64,000 bases of DNA, taken from the NCBI GenBank assembly GCA_023053685.1, contig JALIGW010000002.1, forward strand, positions 45,759,278-45,823,277. The letters run 5' to 3'. Source of the stretch: Diadophis punctatus similis. Taxonomy: Eukaryota; Chordata; Lepidosauria; Squamata; Dipsadidae. A model generated the notes under the pieces. That model saw only the letters and a program-made list of their open reading frames with translations, was not told where the DNA came from and did no database searches. The number at the start of each line of letters is the position of its first letter. Position 1 is the stretch's first letter. The position numbers were made by a program, and so were the translations under genes. Of this stretch, positions 50,401 to 58,202 are shown in pieces.

Positions 50401-51508
50401 TGGTCAATGTGATGGATTTGGGGGTGTGGGGGCAAGGGCTTGAACTTTCAACTCGATGGAGAAACTCCGGGATTTCAGATTCGGGTTTCTCCCAGATGTG
50501 CCAACATGGCTCTGCTAATAAATTGGAACTTTGAGGAATACTTTGCCTCGGACTCGGATTTAGTTTTGGATGCTATTTGGAACCCTGACACATGCAGGGG
50601 AGGGATTTGCCCTTCTAGGAACAGAGGTTCTGTAACTGATGCTTATTCATATTTTAAAAAGTTCTGTCTGATCTCAGTTAAGTTTAAAAGGATCAAGTGT
50701 GATTGATCTTTGCATGGGAAAACATGAGGGACTGAGAGCTGGAAGTAGAAAAACCTCCAGAAAGTGGCAATGGAAAACTCTTTATCTACCGTTGTCAAGA
50801 AAACTCATGAATGAGTATGCAAAATTGCTAGAAGTCACAAAATTGCAAAAAAAAAAGTGTTTGGGGTATATGGGGCGATTGCATTTTGGAGCCACCTTTT
50901 TCATAATCATTCTCTTATGAGAAGTCTTGTTAAGAGTCTGAGTTATGGAGATGGGGACTTAAAATAGCAGCAATTATAAAACATGGTCTTCTTTTGGACT
51001 AATCCTGCTGTTGTTGAATGCAGGCAGAGAACAAAGTGCATCTTCATTTGCTTTCTGAAATTAAAGCAAGCTCTGTCTTTTCTGGCTAGCTTTTTGCAGG
51101 CCAAACAGGATCCCCACGCATTAAACTCTTATGGAAAGACAAAATCTTCTTCAAGAGAAATCAGCAAGCACTAATGAAGCCTCACCAGATGACCAGTGAC
51201 CATGAGAAGCAATCCAGTATACAAAAACGTGGCCATTGACAACTGTTGCACATTTGGTTTTGATCTGTGTGAATTTCAAAGTTATCAATCTGTTGGAAAG
51301 GTGGACTTCAACCATCTATTACTAAGTTACAACGTAAACAACATTCTCTTCAGGGTACATTCAAGTGTATTCACATTGTAAAATCGCGTCCACAGATTTT
51401 TGAAAATTAAGTATCTTCTCAATTACAAACCTGCCATGGCCTTCTCCCCAGCATAAGATCATCAGATTGAATTTTCCATTTCCTTTATCTATAAGATTTC
51501 TTGTGTAT
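35037..51508 (-). CDS. CDO1: CDO1 gene, exons 2-5 (cysteine dioxygenase type 1), 5' partial
   Basis: Exons 51508-51431, 41116-40959, 36324-36155 and 35066-35037 join in frame to encode the last 144 residues of cysteine dioxygenase, the cytosolic non-haem iron enzyme that oxidises cysteine to cysteine sulfinate, first step to taurine and sulfate. Counting Tyr at the start of exon 2 as residue 58, the iron ligands His86 and His88 and the crosslink Cys93 lie in [12 protein letters not shown]. The third ligand is in GLHRVEN and the crosslink Tyr is in LHLYSPPF; both fall one position later than in mammals because of a one-residue insertion in the exon 3 KKGVGEM segment. All splice sites are GT-AG and all phases fit. 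Exon 1 (about 57 residues) was not found and probably lies beyond 64000. With it the protein would be about 201 residues, the family length. Confidence 0.97.
35067..36154 (-). other. CDO1: CDO1 intron 4
   Basis: 1.09-kb intron, GT-AG. It contains a SINE at 35671-35912. Confidence 0.88.
35671..35912 (-). mobile_element. Sauria-type SINE, full length, in CDO1 intron 4
   Basis: Minus-strand copy: head ending GTTCAAATCTC, full conserved body and an AGTGTTATTGTTATTGC tail. Confidence 0.9.
36155..36324 (-). CDS. CDO1: CDO1 exon 4
   Basis: 170 nt: 2 + 56 codons, from the completed Asp codon through [10 protein letters not shown] to GERTPY. It holds the third iron His and the crosslink Tyr. The acceptor is TTTGTAG|AC, the donor CCATAT|GTAAGT. 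The frame stays open for 14 codons past the donor, which is intron, not protein. Confidence 0.97.
36413..36592. mobile_element. hAT MITE, 180 bp, 88 bp from CDO1 exon 4
   Basis: Ends CAGCGGTCCCCAACC and (inverted) CAGGGGTCCCCAACC. Duplication CACAAGGT (36405-36412) versus CACTAGGT (36593-36600), 7 of 8. Contains CATGGACCGG and CACGGACCAGG subterminal motifs. Confidence 0.87.
37319..38077. mobile_element. hAT MITE with internal duplication, 759 bp
   Basis: Perfect 8-bp duplication AACCTGTT at 37311-37318 and 38078-38085. Ends CAGTGGTGAGTTCC and (inverted) CAGGGGCGGGTTCC. Same subfamily as 60304-60855. A ~105-bp block around GAGGCTTCTTGAGCTGCTG is present twice here (about 37660 and 37790), once in the sister. 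Confidence 0.92.
39173..39318. repeat. Near-perfect palindrome, about 72-bp arms
   Basis: Left arm starting GGGGTGGCCAAACTATAG and right arm ending CTATGGTT-type inverse CCACCCCTG pair with only a few mismatches around a central ATGCATGCAT. The same CCTGTGGACTTCAACTCCCA sequence occurs singly at 48798-48830. Probably a fold-back DNA element; no target duplication was found. Confidence 0.85.
39596..39835 (-). mobile_element. tRNA-type SINE, older family
   Basis: Contains CCTGTGAGGTGAGTTGGGCTG and GTCACCCAGCCTG, shared with 51883-52110 (CCTGTGAGGTGGGTTGGGCTG). Minus orientation inferred from the tRNA-like head at the right. Diverged. Confidence 0.6.
40959..41116 (-). CDS. CDO1: CDO1 exon 3 (iron-ligand exon)
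   Basis: 158 nt. Acceptor TTTGTAG|CAG restores the Ser-Ser pair before the H-D-H iron motif; an alternative acceptor 3 nt downstream would drop one Ser. It carries both N-terminal iron His residues and the crosslink Cys, then [14 protein letters not shown] and NQCAYIN. Donor AATG|GTAAGT. A full-length copia element begins 229 bp upstream of this acceptor. Confidence 0.97.
41350..41825 (-). repeat. Copia 3' LTR
   Basis: Same boundaries as the 5' copy. Its downstream edge is 233 bp from the CDO1 exon 3 start. Differs from the 5' LTR only at 41694. Confidence 0.98.
41826..41842 (-). other. Copia polypurine tract
   Basis: On the element strand CAAAGGGGAGAA lies directly before the 3' LTR, the expected place for the plus-strand primer. 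Confidence 0.8.
41867..45766 (-). CDS. Copia Gag-Pol polyprotein, uninterrupted (1299 codons)
   Basis: Domains in order (numbering from Met at 45766): Gag from about 24 to 245, CCHC zinc knuckle Cys247/Cys250/His255/Cys260, protease with Asp-Ser-Gly at 297-299, integrase zinc finger His424/His429/Cys456/Cys459, integrase core with Asp487 and Asp549, reverse transcriptase with Asp912 and the Phe-Thr-Asp-Asp box at 996-999, RNase H with Asp1160, Glu1201, Asp1237 and Asp1258. The likely translation start is Met24 (45697), where copia-type Gag homology begins. Two departures from the family: Lys585 where the D-x35-E integrase glutamate is expected, and FTDD instead of the usual YVDD. No stop or frameshift. 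Gag and Pol are in one frame, as in copia. Confidence 0.96.
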   Translation of the reverse strand: MRVSVNIQFHTQTANLWFTVKLTMAQEQSTSLSLITRLDGTNYVSWSMKCSLLLRKEGLWTVVNNPPDITAWDPTNDEDEKKIADFNRDNEKALSIIGLTLSDQQLVHIHGEDSAAKCWSTLKRLYVRDSVGAHIHLTRKLFRARLLKGGDMLAHLEFMKKTLQELHEKELIFSELHQVYIIFSSLDDSYDDYVSSLEVLTRDELTLTGIIGRLLEESRRRQDRKQLREKSPQEEKMSSTAYIVRKCYSCGAKGHIARFCKKGKKQNASNMQRAYNDVSAAISSTNKTVSHDIWIIDSGASQCITKSKERFVNMTKSNQHVSLANGWKLKVSGEGNAYCSCINENLPMLYVPNLIYNLLSVRELVKAGFVVTFQGDKCLIEKQGKRVTARLHDGLYIIHDSPLNKANSVYENRKPHDECIHLLHRRMGHLNFKILKKTVELSNGIKLKPCTRYLNCNACNQEKSKVIPANRLNGFKTKEPLEVVFADLIGPKKPSLGGACYILSIVDHFSRYGFCYLMKTKTETYQHFVNWLRFVERKMKKKLVSLVTDNGTEFTNKRFEDMLKRAGIEHKRSAPFRPQHNAHIKRRGQTLQAMSRTMISDSGLPERLWGEAIMCANHVLNNVVNVTTGELPFTRWYGRKPNLSYLHTFGAPAWVHIPTQVRRKGQHRARKLCFVGYESNHRSFRFWEPGTTRVYCSASAKFLEHVGWSKLEQEYKEQDSIVVEDPLFPDDSDKNSTDDRIVKESSIEEPSMDDVEDTSIGEEKEEEIPTTCTKLPRRSTRERRPPDRYQASIVCQINVEPSNYNELKLYPTKEQVAWQEAMNKELKSLRDLEVYEDVKLPPGERAIGCRWVYKLKTGVDGTVTHKARLIAQGFAQSDKDYDEVFAPSLRANTLRGALVWAAKNKCIINHVDVETAYLHAPLQHTIYMKKPLGLKDDRKNDYWKLKKSLYGLKQSGYEWNKCIVKELVSMDFKAGIADPCLFRREKDGLISLLLLFTDDIAIITKTEQEANDIVSELQRKFKIRNLGEIKHYLGLDIMKTNRGFKISQAKKISQLLKRYNLENCKTAKTPMDQGFTNSDTKCPVFDREIYQSLIGSLSYLSNWSRPDISYSVNQLARYNAEPNERHWQAAKRILRYLKHTIHYSLYLEPRNELVLTAYADASFATDAMTRKSTSGIVVMLGNALIGWKSIRQQHISLSTMEAEFSSLSLMCTELVYYKQLLKDIGITVQEPFIVYEDNQSAISMANSLAVKTRSKHTDLRYLNVRQCVQNKMVKLEYCMTEQNIADHFTKAQGVVKTMV
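45774..45787 (-). other. Copia primer-binding site (initiator tRNA-Met anticodon arm)
   Basis: The plus strand reads CTGGGCCCATAACC, the sequence of the anticodon stem-loop side of vertebrate initiator tRNA-Met including its CAU anticodon; the element strand is therefore complementary over 14 nt. It lies 2 nt inside the 5' LTR. Priming from the anticodon region with a half-tRNA is known for Drosophila copia. The tRNA identity is from general knowledge of its sequence. Confidence 0.85.
45790..46265 (-). repeat. Copia 5' LTR
   Basis: On the minus strand starts TGTTAGGTCTCTGACC and ends ATACATTAACA. A GTTTATAGG site is a possible TATA element. 475 of 476 bases equal the 3' LTR. Confidence 0.98.
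46495..46541. repeat. Perfect 20-bp inverted repeat with 7-nt loop
   Basis: Arms GTAACTAGGGGTTGAGTTCT (46495-46514) and its exact complement (46522-46541), loop GTGTGAA. It lies 230 bp outside the copia element and is not part of any recognised element. Confidence 0.95.
46893..46931. repeat. (AC)n microsatellite
   Basis: About 19 units, followed by a CCCCAAAATAAGACATCCCC repeat-like block. Confidence 0.97.
47048..47194. repeat. Compound microsatellite (AC)n, (TA)n, (TG)n
   Basis: (AC) at 47048-47096, (TA) at 47123-47140, (TG) at 47140-47194. The two halves are joined by inverted copies of a 27-29 bp unit (47096-47122, 47193-47221), so the whole can fold into a long hairpin with AC pairing TG. 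Confidence 0.95.
47222..47325 (-). mobile_element. SINE-like fragment with tRNA 3' half
   Basis: On the minus strand a CAGGTTCAATTCCCACTACG B-box-like segment is followed by ATAGCTCGAAATAGATC. The tRNA 5' half is replaced by an (ATGT)n run. Confidence 0.45.
47323..47402. repeat. (ATGT)n and (ATATGT)n microsatellite
   Basis: Tetranucleotide units pass into hexanucleotide units from about 47360. Confidence 0.95.
48772..48862. repeat. Partial copy of the 39173 palindrome unit
   Basis: Contains CCTGTGGACTTCAACTCCCA and GAATTCCTGAGCCAGC with diverged flanks. Confidence 0.65.
49577..49851. mobile_element. Palindromic MITE-like element
   Basis: Terminal GGGGTCT and inverted AGACCCC; inner exact inverted repeat CAGCCAACTTGC at 49611-49622 and 49819-49830. 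The left part repeats AACTCACCGTGG-type units. The CTTGTACA direct repeat at 49582-49589 and 49852-49859 may mark insertion boundaries, but the ends are ambiguous. Confidence 0.6.
50176..50590 (+). mobile_element. Solo LTR, 415 bp, in CDO1 intron 2
   Basis: Perfect 5-bp duplication CATGC at 50171-50175 and 50591-50595. Starts TGTCAGGCCGAAGCC, ends GGAACCCTGACA. AATAAA at 50517-50522 and TTTATAG near 50221 support plus orientation, antisense to CDO1. Ends resemble those of the 33369 LTR; a Ty3/gypsy-like family is likely but not proven. Confidence 0.88.
50591..51430. other. CDO1 intron 2 sequence next to exon 2
   Basis: No recognised repeat. Confidence 0.4.
51431..51508 (-). CDS. CDO1: CDO1 exon 2
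   Basis: Seventy-eight nucleotides: 1 + 25 codons + 2, encoding [20 protein letters not shown] and then GEGHG. The acceptor is TTTCAG|A, the donor GGCAG|GTTTGT. The split codons at both ends fit exon 3 and a preceding exon ending in two bases of an Arg codon. Confidence 0.96.
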
Positions 51509-51585
51509 CTGAAATGATAAAACATCAGGGAGTCTTTGTAAGTTTTACCCTCGAGAAGCAGAAACAATTTTTAAGAAGACATGAA

Positions 51586-51712
51586 ATTTATTTATTTATT
51601 TATTTATTTATTAGTGACATTTATAGTGACACCTCACAGTGCAAGCACTTTCTAAGCGGTTTACACCAGTAAGCAATGTATATTTATATTGCCCCCAACA
51701 ATCTGGGGCAAC
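51586..51712 (-). mobile_element. Sauria-type SINE 3' fragment
   Basis: Minus-strand copy with (AAAT)n tail at the left, CACTGTGAGGTGTCAC and GGGGGCAATATAAATATACA, the same 3' subtype as 23201-23456. The tRNA head is missing. Confidence 0.85.
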
Positions 51713-51882
51713 AGGCATGCTGCCATTCCGTTCCAAAAGCACTTCGTGTTAAAGATTATTGAGATATTAAATCATTTTATTCACTAGTTTTGCATCCTTT
51801 GAATACTGAGTTACGTTCCAGGCAGATGCTGGACAAGAATCACACTTCAAATGATTTAAACAGTAGGACATAAACTAAAACA

Positions 51883-52110
51883 TACATTTATTTATTTAGG
51901 GGTTTTTAAAGTCCCACGTTTATTATTATTTTTATAAAGGTTGTGAATGTACCTCATACTCTTCTCTTCCTATTTTCTTGACAACAACATCCCTGTGAGG
52001 TGGGTTGGGCTGAGCTCACAGTCACCTAGCCAGCTTTCATGCCTAAGGCAGGACTAGAACTCATGGTTTCCTGGTTTCTAGCCTGGTCTCTTCACCATTA
52101 GACTATGTGA
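51883..52110 (-). mobile_element. tRNA-type SINE, older family
   Basis: Shares CCTGTGAGGTGGGTTGGGCTG with 39596-39835; head at right ends GAACTCATGG and TAATGGTGAAGAGACC on the minus strand. Confidence 0.65.
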
Positions 52111-52259
52111 TTAATAGTGGGCACCAGCTTTCAAGATTCTTGCGTATCAAAGCAAATGCTCACGACATGAGAGGGGATAGGGAAGGGGAGGGGAAGAAAA
52201 ACTTTAAATTTGAAGTGTATTAATAGACAAACACATAAAGATGAAATGATAAATATGTG

Positions 52260-52315
52260 AAAATGTCTGTATGGGAATAAAAATAAAAAAAACTTTTTCA
52301 AAAAAAAAAAAAAAA
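52260..52315 (+). mobile_element. Possible L1-like 3' end with poly-A
   Basis: GGGAATAAAAATAAAAAAAAC followed by a 16-A run suggests a poly-A retrotransposon end; upstream coding sequence is not recognisable. Confidence 0.4.
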
Positions 52316-52401
52316 GATTCCCCACCCCTTTTGAAAACACTACCTTAAGGGTTAGTGAGCTCCAATGAATATGCAAGTCTACTTGTGGAATTTTTCTCTA
52401 T

Positions 52402-52402
<1 letters not shown>

Positions 52403-52460
<58 letters not shown>
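52403..52460. repeat. (TG)n microsatellite
   Basis: About 29 units. Confidence 0.97.
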
Positions 52461-52462
<2 letters not shown>

Positions 52463-53463
52463 TTTCCTCTTCGGTTCCCGATGCCTGACCCTTCACCCTA
52501 TGCAGATAGATACTTCTGGAACACTGGAGGAACAAAGATAATTGTTTTCCACCCGCAGCATTATATTACATGCATTTTTCTCCACCTCTTTATACTATAC
52601 GAATATTTTTCCAAGATCCCTCTCCCATCTAAAAAGAAGTCCAGAGGGACTAAACAGCATCAAATCATTAAAAAAAACCCATTTATATAGTGCTATAGAA
52701 TTCAAAACAAACTTAAAAACAAATTTGCAACCCAGTTAATAATGTAACCCAAATACTTCTCAGATTAGATAGTTTCCAAATGTTCATAGTCATATTAAGG
52801 AAAGTTACTTTTCTGTGTGAGGTATATACCCCAAAGGAAAAGTTATGTAACAATATATAATGTGTACATACATGCCTGGACACGTATGCATGGAGGCAAC
52901 CAAAGAGAAAGGAAGAGATCTTCCTGATAAAATACCAATTTTATATATAACAAGAGATTATGACAAACAAGATAAGGAGTGTCAAGGGCAGGAGTTACTC
53001 AAGAATCTCTGATTAGGAAGTTCTTTAGTAAGATTCAAGATAACAGAATAGAGCTTGCAGAACAGAAGAAAAAAAACTGAACAGAAATTCTCCAAAACAT
53101 TTGAATTAAGGCTATTTTTTTTAAAGCTGCAAATAAGGAGAGTTTCCTAATGCATTTTCACTAGAAAATACTTCTTTTAAGTATAATTCACATTTATCTA
53201 TTTTAAATATTACCAGCTGAATGGACATAGTTTTAGATCAAGCGCTATCCAAACATGGAGCACTTTAGAAAATATCTGGACAGAGACTTTTTTCAAAATG
53301 AAAAAATTGAAAGAATTGAAATGCAGGAAACTCACTTATGTACAGTCAATGTGTTATCAAAAATACTGCAACCAATATATGATATACAACATAACAAGAT
53401 GATCCAGCTCTAGAAAATAAAATCTGGCTTAGTGCTTTTATTACATGACATTGTATTATGTAA
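52461..53463. other. Non-coding sequence in presumed CDO1 intron 1
   Basis: No repeat or exon recognised. Confidence 0.4.
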
Positions 53464-54273
53464 TCTATATATATAAAAGCCAAATACCACTTACTCATCA
53501 TGAAATCTCCAGAACTGTAAAGCCTACAAACTTGAAACTTGGCACGTATGTTCCTCTTGGCTTCTAGGTGCTCGCTAAGAAAGGATTTTTCGAAATGACC
53601 ATCAGATCATTAGTATTTCTTATACAGTATTATATTAACGCACTCTGATCAGAGGTGGGTTCGGACTGGTTCGCCTGAACCGGTAGCAACCCGCTGGTGA
53701 CATCACAACATCCGTGGATGTCACCATCTTTTAAAAAAAAATTTTAAAAAAAATTTGTTTGAAATTTTTCCGGGGTTTTTTTTCTTTTGCGCATGCGCAG
53801 AAGCCAAGTTTCCGGCACTGTGCATGCTTTGCCATTTTGTTTTCGGCTTTTAAATTTTTTTTATTTTTCGGCACTGCGCATGTGCGGCGCGGGAGGAAGT
53901 GAACCGGCAGCAAGGTAAGTTAGAACCCACCCCTGGCTCTGATGCTAAGGAGTTAGACGTTCTACTCCCCCTCCTCACCTGAAAGAACTCTGTTCCAACT
54001 GCCAGTTGCCTTATATTAACATGCTCTGATGCTACCCCTTCACTAAACCAGGCATGGGTGTGGCCAGCGCGTGACTCATTAGGCCTGCGAGCTGGGACAT
54101 TCTACTCCCCCTCCCACTTGAAAAGAACTCTGTTCCAACTGCCAGTTGCCTTATATTAACACGCTCTGATGCTAAGGAGTTACACATTCTAGATAAATTT
54201 TCAAGCTTTAACTGTCAATGTATCAAGCCCGATCACATAGTTTCGTAGCGAAGCACGGGTATCCAGCTACTAG
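53464..54273 (+). mobile_element. Helitron-like rolling-circle element, non-autonomous, 810 bp
   Basis: Begins TCTATATATATAAAAGCC after A, ends CTAG (54270-54273) before T, with a TTCG-TAG-CGAA hairpin about 20 nt upstream. These are the Helitron features: TC start, CTRR end, subterminal hairpin, A/T target, no duplication. Interior has two or three copies of a ~75-150-bp unit containing CTCTGTTCCAACTGCCAG and TTATATTAAC. No Rep/helicase frame. A hAT element is nested at 53650-53935. Confidence 0.85.
53650..53935. mobile_element. hAT MITE nested in Helitron, 286 bp
   Basis: Ends CAGAGGTGGGTTCGGAC and (inverted) CAGGGGTGGGTTC. Duplication ACTCTGAT versus GCTCTGAT. The interrupted Helitron sequence (CGCACTCTGAT...GCTAAGGAG) is seen uninterrupted in another internal unit near 54160, confirming the insertion. 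Confidence 0.92.
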
Positions 54274-54534
54274 TTAATAATAACATTATAAAAGATAAGT
54301 CAATATTTGGGTAATGAGGGGGACTTCTGGTGAGTGCTATGGTGAGCTAGACAGAAGACGGCATTTATGACAGAGATAGTGGTTGGATGCTATATCTGAA
54401 TTTGCAAAATCTCTTCAGAGAAAGGAAAGATTGTGAGATAACTGACATGCACTCCAGACAGCTGGTCTTGTTGAGTAGATTGCAGGAACCATGGTTTTGC
54501 AGACGGTTTGAGTTGTTGAGTAGTTGGGTGTCAA

Positions 54535-54925
54535 AGTAACAGTAACAAAGTTGGAAACAACTTTGGAGGTTTTCTAATCCAACCCCCTGTTTAAGCAAGA
54601 GATCCTATAACATTCCGGAGAAATGGCTGTCCAATCTCTTCTTTAAAATCTCCAGAACTTCTGGAGGGAAGCTGTTGCACTGGTTAATTGTTCTCACTGT
54701 CAGGAAATTTTTCCTTAGTTCTAGGTCAGATGTTTCTTTATTAAATTTCCATCTGTTGCTTCTTGCCCTGCCCTCAGGTGCTTTTGAAAATAGGCTGACC
54801 CCTTCTCTTTAGGGCAGTCCATCAAACACTGGAAGACTGGTATGAAGTCAACCCTAGTCCTTCTCTTCGTTAGACTAGACATATCCATCGTAACATGGTC
54901 TTTTAAGGACAAAAAGCTTGGCCGA
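54535..54925 (-). mobile_element. CR1-like LINE 3' fragment
   Basis: Minus-strand translation has the SLxKRRTRVDFIPVFQ motif seen as [16 protein letters not shown] in the CR1 copy at 57.7 kb, followed by its 3' UTR (GTTGGATTAGAAAACC). Confidence 0.8.
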
Positions 54926-55814
54926 ACCTCATTTCTTAACCTTTTTATTATTTTGGGAAATATTAAGACTCTTTAGATCAGTATGTTTCTACTGTATTCA
55001 CTGGATAAGGTTCCTTCTCCTTAGTAAAAGAAGTTTTAAATACAATTCTAAGCACTTGGAAAAATATTATTTTTTGGAATATAGGAAATAATGTTTTGAG
55101 TGTTTTTAGAAAGTTAAAGAATTTGGAATAAAAATTGGAAATAAATTATAAAATCCTTTCTGTGGGAAACTAGATGTTTACATTCTCTGGGAGGAAAAAA
55201 AGTTGGGTTTTTAAAGTCTGGATCGTAGAAGGCATTAGAAACAAATAATATAATGGATGCATCCAGAAGTATATGTAAAAAGTGATTCAAAAGATATGCT
55301 TAAAGATTTTTGGCATTAATAAAAATCTAAATGGTGCTATGGAAGAGAAATAAATTTCACTGGACAAGAATGAAATTGACTTAAATGTGAAAATGAAAAT
55401 GGTAGGCTATAAGACAGATATGGAAAAAGATGTTGAACAAAGCATGATAATTAAAGAGGATGTGCAGAAAACAAGACCATAAAGTGCATATACAATCTTT
55501 ATTAAAGAGTACAATATACAAATACATTTATAATCTTTTTATATTGGATTTACAACAGAGACTTGTTCATACTTAAGGGTTGTTTTTTTGAGAAAAGACA
55601 AAAACAAAATGAAAAAAAAACATGCGTTGGGGTATTATTTGTAAGGGCTTAAGATCAAGTTTTTGGGGAGTAAGGAGAAGCAATATAGGGTGGGTTATTT
55701 GGCCAAAGTTAAACAGGTAAGTTGTTAATTCTGACAATTTTTATGGATATTTTCTGATTAGGACTGTAACATGGTATTTTAAGGTTTTGCTCTATTCATA
55801 AGAAGCAGCATGTT
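54926..55814. other. AT-rich unrecognised sequence
   Basis: Open frames are short; may be decayed LINE. Confidence 0.3.
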
Positions 55815-56575
55815 GTGGATTCTGTTGGTCAAGGAATTTCAGCTGGCAGGATCCAGGAGAAGAGCCTTTTCTGCTGTGGTAGCCACACTTGGGAACATTG
55901 TGCCTTCCCAGGTGAAATCCTCACCCACTTATTTGGACTTCTAAAAGGGCTTGACAACCTGGCTATGCTAACTGGCCTGGAGCCCCAATGGCATCTTGGA
56001 GATGGTTAATGGGTTAGAGTCAGACAGACCCCATCTCCTCCCTGTATGTACTGTGCTCCCTTCCCCTCCATCTTGGTCAATTGAATTACAACAATTTGAA
56101 ATTTATGGTCTTTATTTATTGTTTTTATGTTTCATATGGTATTTTTATTGAATGACAGAGCTGCCTAGGCAAGATGGGCAGCAGAGAAGCAGGGGTGGGT
56201 TCCACTTACCTTTGCCACCAGTTCGCATTGCGATGTTTCACGCGCGCACACTCGCTCCACTTGTGCGCGTCCCCTCACGCGATTTGGCTTCCGCGCAGAA
56301 GCAGGAATTAGCCCGAAACATAGCTGAGGAGCTCATCAGCTGTGCTTCGGGCGAAGAAATAAAGGTCAGGATTAACCCGCGGGCGGGTGAGAGGGCCATT
56401 TTTCAAGCCACGGAAGGGGAAAAATTCACACACACAAAAAATGGGGGCGCACACAGAATGACACCGACAGTGACGTCACCAGTGGGTCGCTACCGGTTCG
56501 GGCAATCCGTTCTGAACCGGGAGGAACCCACTCCTGCAGAGAAGTTTAAGAAACAAACAAATAAATAAAATAAGA
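55815..56575 (+). mobile_element. L2-like LINE 3' end split by a hAT element
   Basis: Frameshifted peptides resemble the C-terminus of the 30130 LINE (RAFSAVVATLGN, then a LxxFxKGL-like stretch). The 3' part GAGCTGCCTAGGCAAGATGG, interrupted by the hAT at 56190, ends (AAAT)n. Confidence 0.6.
56190..56536. mobile_element. hAT MITE, 347 bp
   Basis: Perfect 8-bp duplication CAGAGAAG at 56182-56189 and 56537-56544. Ends CAGGGGTGGGTTCC and (inverted) CAGGAGTGGGTTCC. Inverse orientation of the 29657 subfamily. Confidence 0.92.
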
Positions 56576-57404
56576 CTTCAATTTTTGACAATTTTTTTCT
56601 GATTATATTAGTATGATATTTTAGGGTTTTGTGTTAATAATAAACAGTTGTGGGTAAAAGGTTATTTGTTATAGCCTTTTGTTGTTATATATTTTAAATC
56701 TTTTTGATTAAATTTAAAATGATTATGTTAACATTTCTGGTAGCCTTTATTGGTTGTTTACTGAATACATTTGAAGGATAAGGTTTGGGGGATGTTGATG
56801 AATAGAACAGGAGATATGAATGAAAAGAAGGAAATTAAGTGGGCTTATTTGGTTAAGTTTATAATAGATAGGTGGTCATTTCTGGTAACTCTTAATAGAC
56901 TTTTTGCTGATTAGGGCAGACGACAAGGAGTTTTAGATATGTTTATAGAGAATGAGGTGAGATATGGGATTAAGAGATTGTTGTATTTGCAAAGCTGATG
57001 ATAAGTTGCTAAAGTTGTTTGATACTTGCTGGGAAGAAGAGGGAAATTCCTTTTTATCTTCTTTTTTCGTGTTAAATATTTTTTCTTTTTCTGTTTTTTC
57101 ACTTTTTGTTCTTTCTGCTTTACTCTTTTGTAGTTTGCATTACCTTTACTTGTATATTGTACTCCTTAGTAAAATTAATTTTTTATTAAAAAATAAAAAT
57201 GGGAGATGAGCATCAAGCACCTTAAGTCAGTTTCTTTTTTTTAACTGATAGGCCCAGTTCACAATGTAAGTACGAAACAGGAATATATGTACTAGATATG
57301 GATATTTCCTGATACTATGATACACTATGACTCAAAAATAGATTTTCGTTTACCCAAAGTGACCAGTGGCATCTTCAGGGTGTATATGTGTCAAAGGCCA
57401 TCCA
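56576..57404. other. AT-rich sequence with possible LINE tail
   Basis: T-rich tract 57050-57190 ending TTAAAAAATAAAAATGGG may be a LINE 3' end; otherwise unrecognised. Confidence 0.3.
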
Positions 57405-58202
57405 CCTTCATGATTAAAGCAAAATGCACAGGTACAGTATATGTGGTTCCTTGCTCAACAGTAGTAACTGTGAGAGGGATCTTGGAGTCCTAGTGGACAA
57501 CCATTTAAATATGAGCCAGCAGTGTGCAGCAGCTGCCAAAAAAGCCAAGACAGTTCTAGGCTGCATTAACAGAGGGATAGAATCAAGGTCACTCGAAGTG
57601 TTAATACCACTTTACAATGCCCTGGTAAGGCCACAGTTAGAATACTGCATTCAGTTTTGGTCGCCGCGATGCAAAAAGGATGTTGAGACTCTAGAAAGAG
57701 TGCAGAGAAGAGCAACAAAGATGATTAGGGGACTGGAGGCTAAAACATATGAAGAACGGTTGCAGGAACTGGGTTTGTCTAGTTTAATGAAAAGAAGGAC
57801 TAGGGGAGACATGATAGCAGTATTCCAATAGGGGTTGCCACAAAGAAGAGGGAGTCAGGCTGTTTTCCAAAGCACCTGAGGATAGAACAAGAAGCAATGG
57901 GTGGAAAATAAACAAGGAGAGAAGCAACTTAGAACTAAGGAGAAATTTCCTGACAGTTAGAACAATTAATGAATGGAACAGCTTGCCTCCAGAAGTTGTG
58001 AATACTCCAACACTGGAAGTTTTTAACATGATGTTGGATAACCATTTGTCTGAAGTGGTGTAGGGTTTCCTGCCTAAGCAGGGGGTTGGACTAGAAGACC
58101 TCTAAGGTCCCTTCCAACTCTCTATTCTATTCTATTCTATTCTATTCTATTCTATTCTATTCTATTCTATTCTATTCTATTATTCTATTCTATTCTATTC
58201 TA
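57405..58202 (+). mobile_element. CR1-like LINE 3' part with (ATTCT)n tail
   Basis: A 5'-truncated frame (to 57831) encodes [53 protein letters not shown] and [16 protein letters not shown], the conserved C-terminal block of CR1 reverse transcriptase. A frameshift or stop at 57829 precedes the rest. The 3' end GTTGGACTAGAAGACC, CCTTCCAACTC runs straight into (ATTCT)n. Confidence 0.9.
58123..58202. repeat. (ATTCT)n microsatellite
   Basis: About 16 units, one interruption, continuous with the CR1 3' end. Confidence 0.97.

Larger units (their letters stand above)
41117..51430 (-). other. CDO1: CDO1 intron 2
   Basis: 10.3-kb intron, about half of it the copia insertion. Without that insertion and its duplication it would be about 5.4 kb. 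Other contents: microsatellites, a solo LTR and a palindromic element. Stretches 47411-48760 and 48862-49576 hold nothing recognised. Confidence 0.9.

Noticed and set aside
58123..58202. CRISPR-like array
   Set aside because: Pentamer microsatellite without spacers, in a vertebrate genome.
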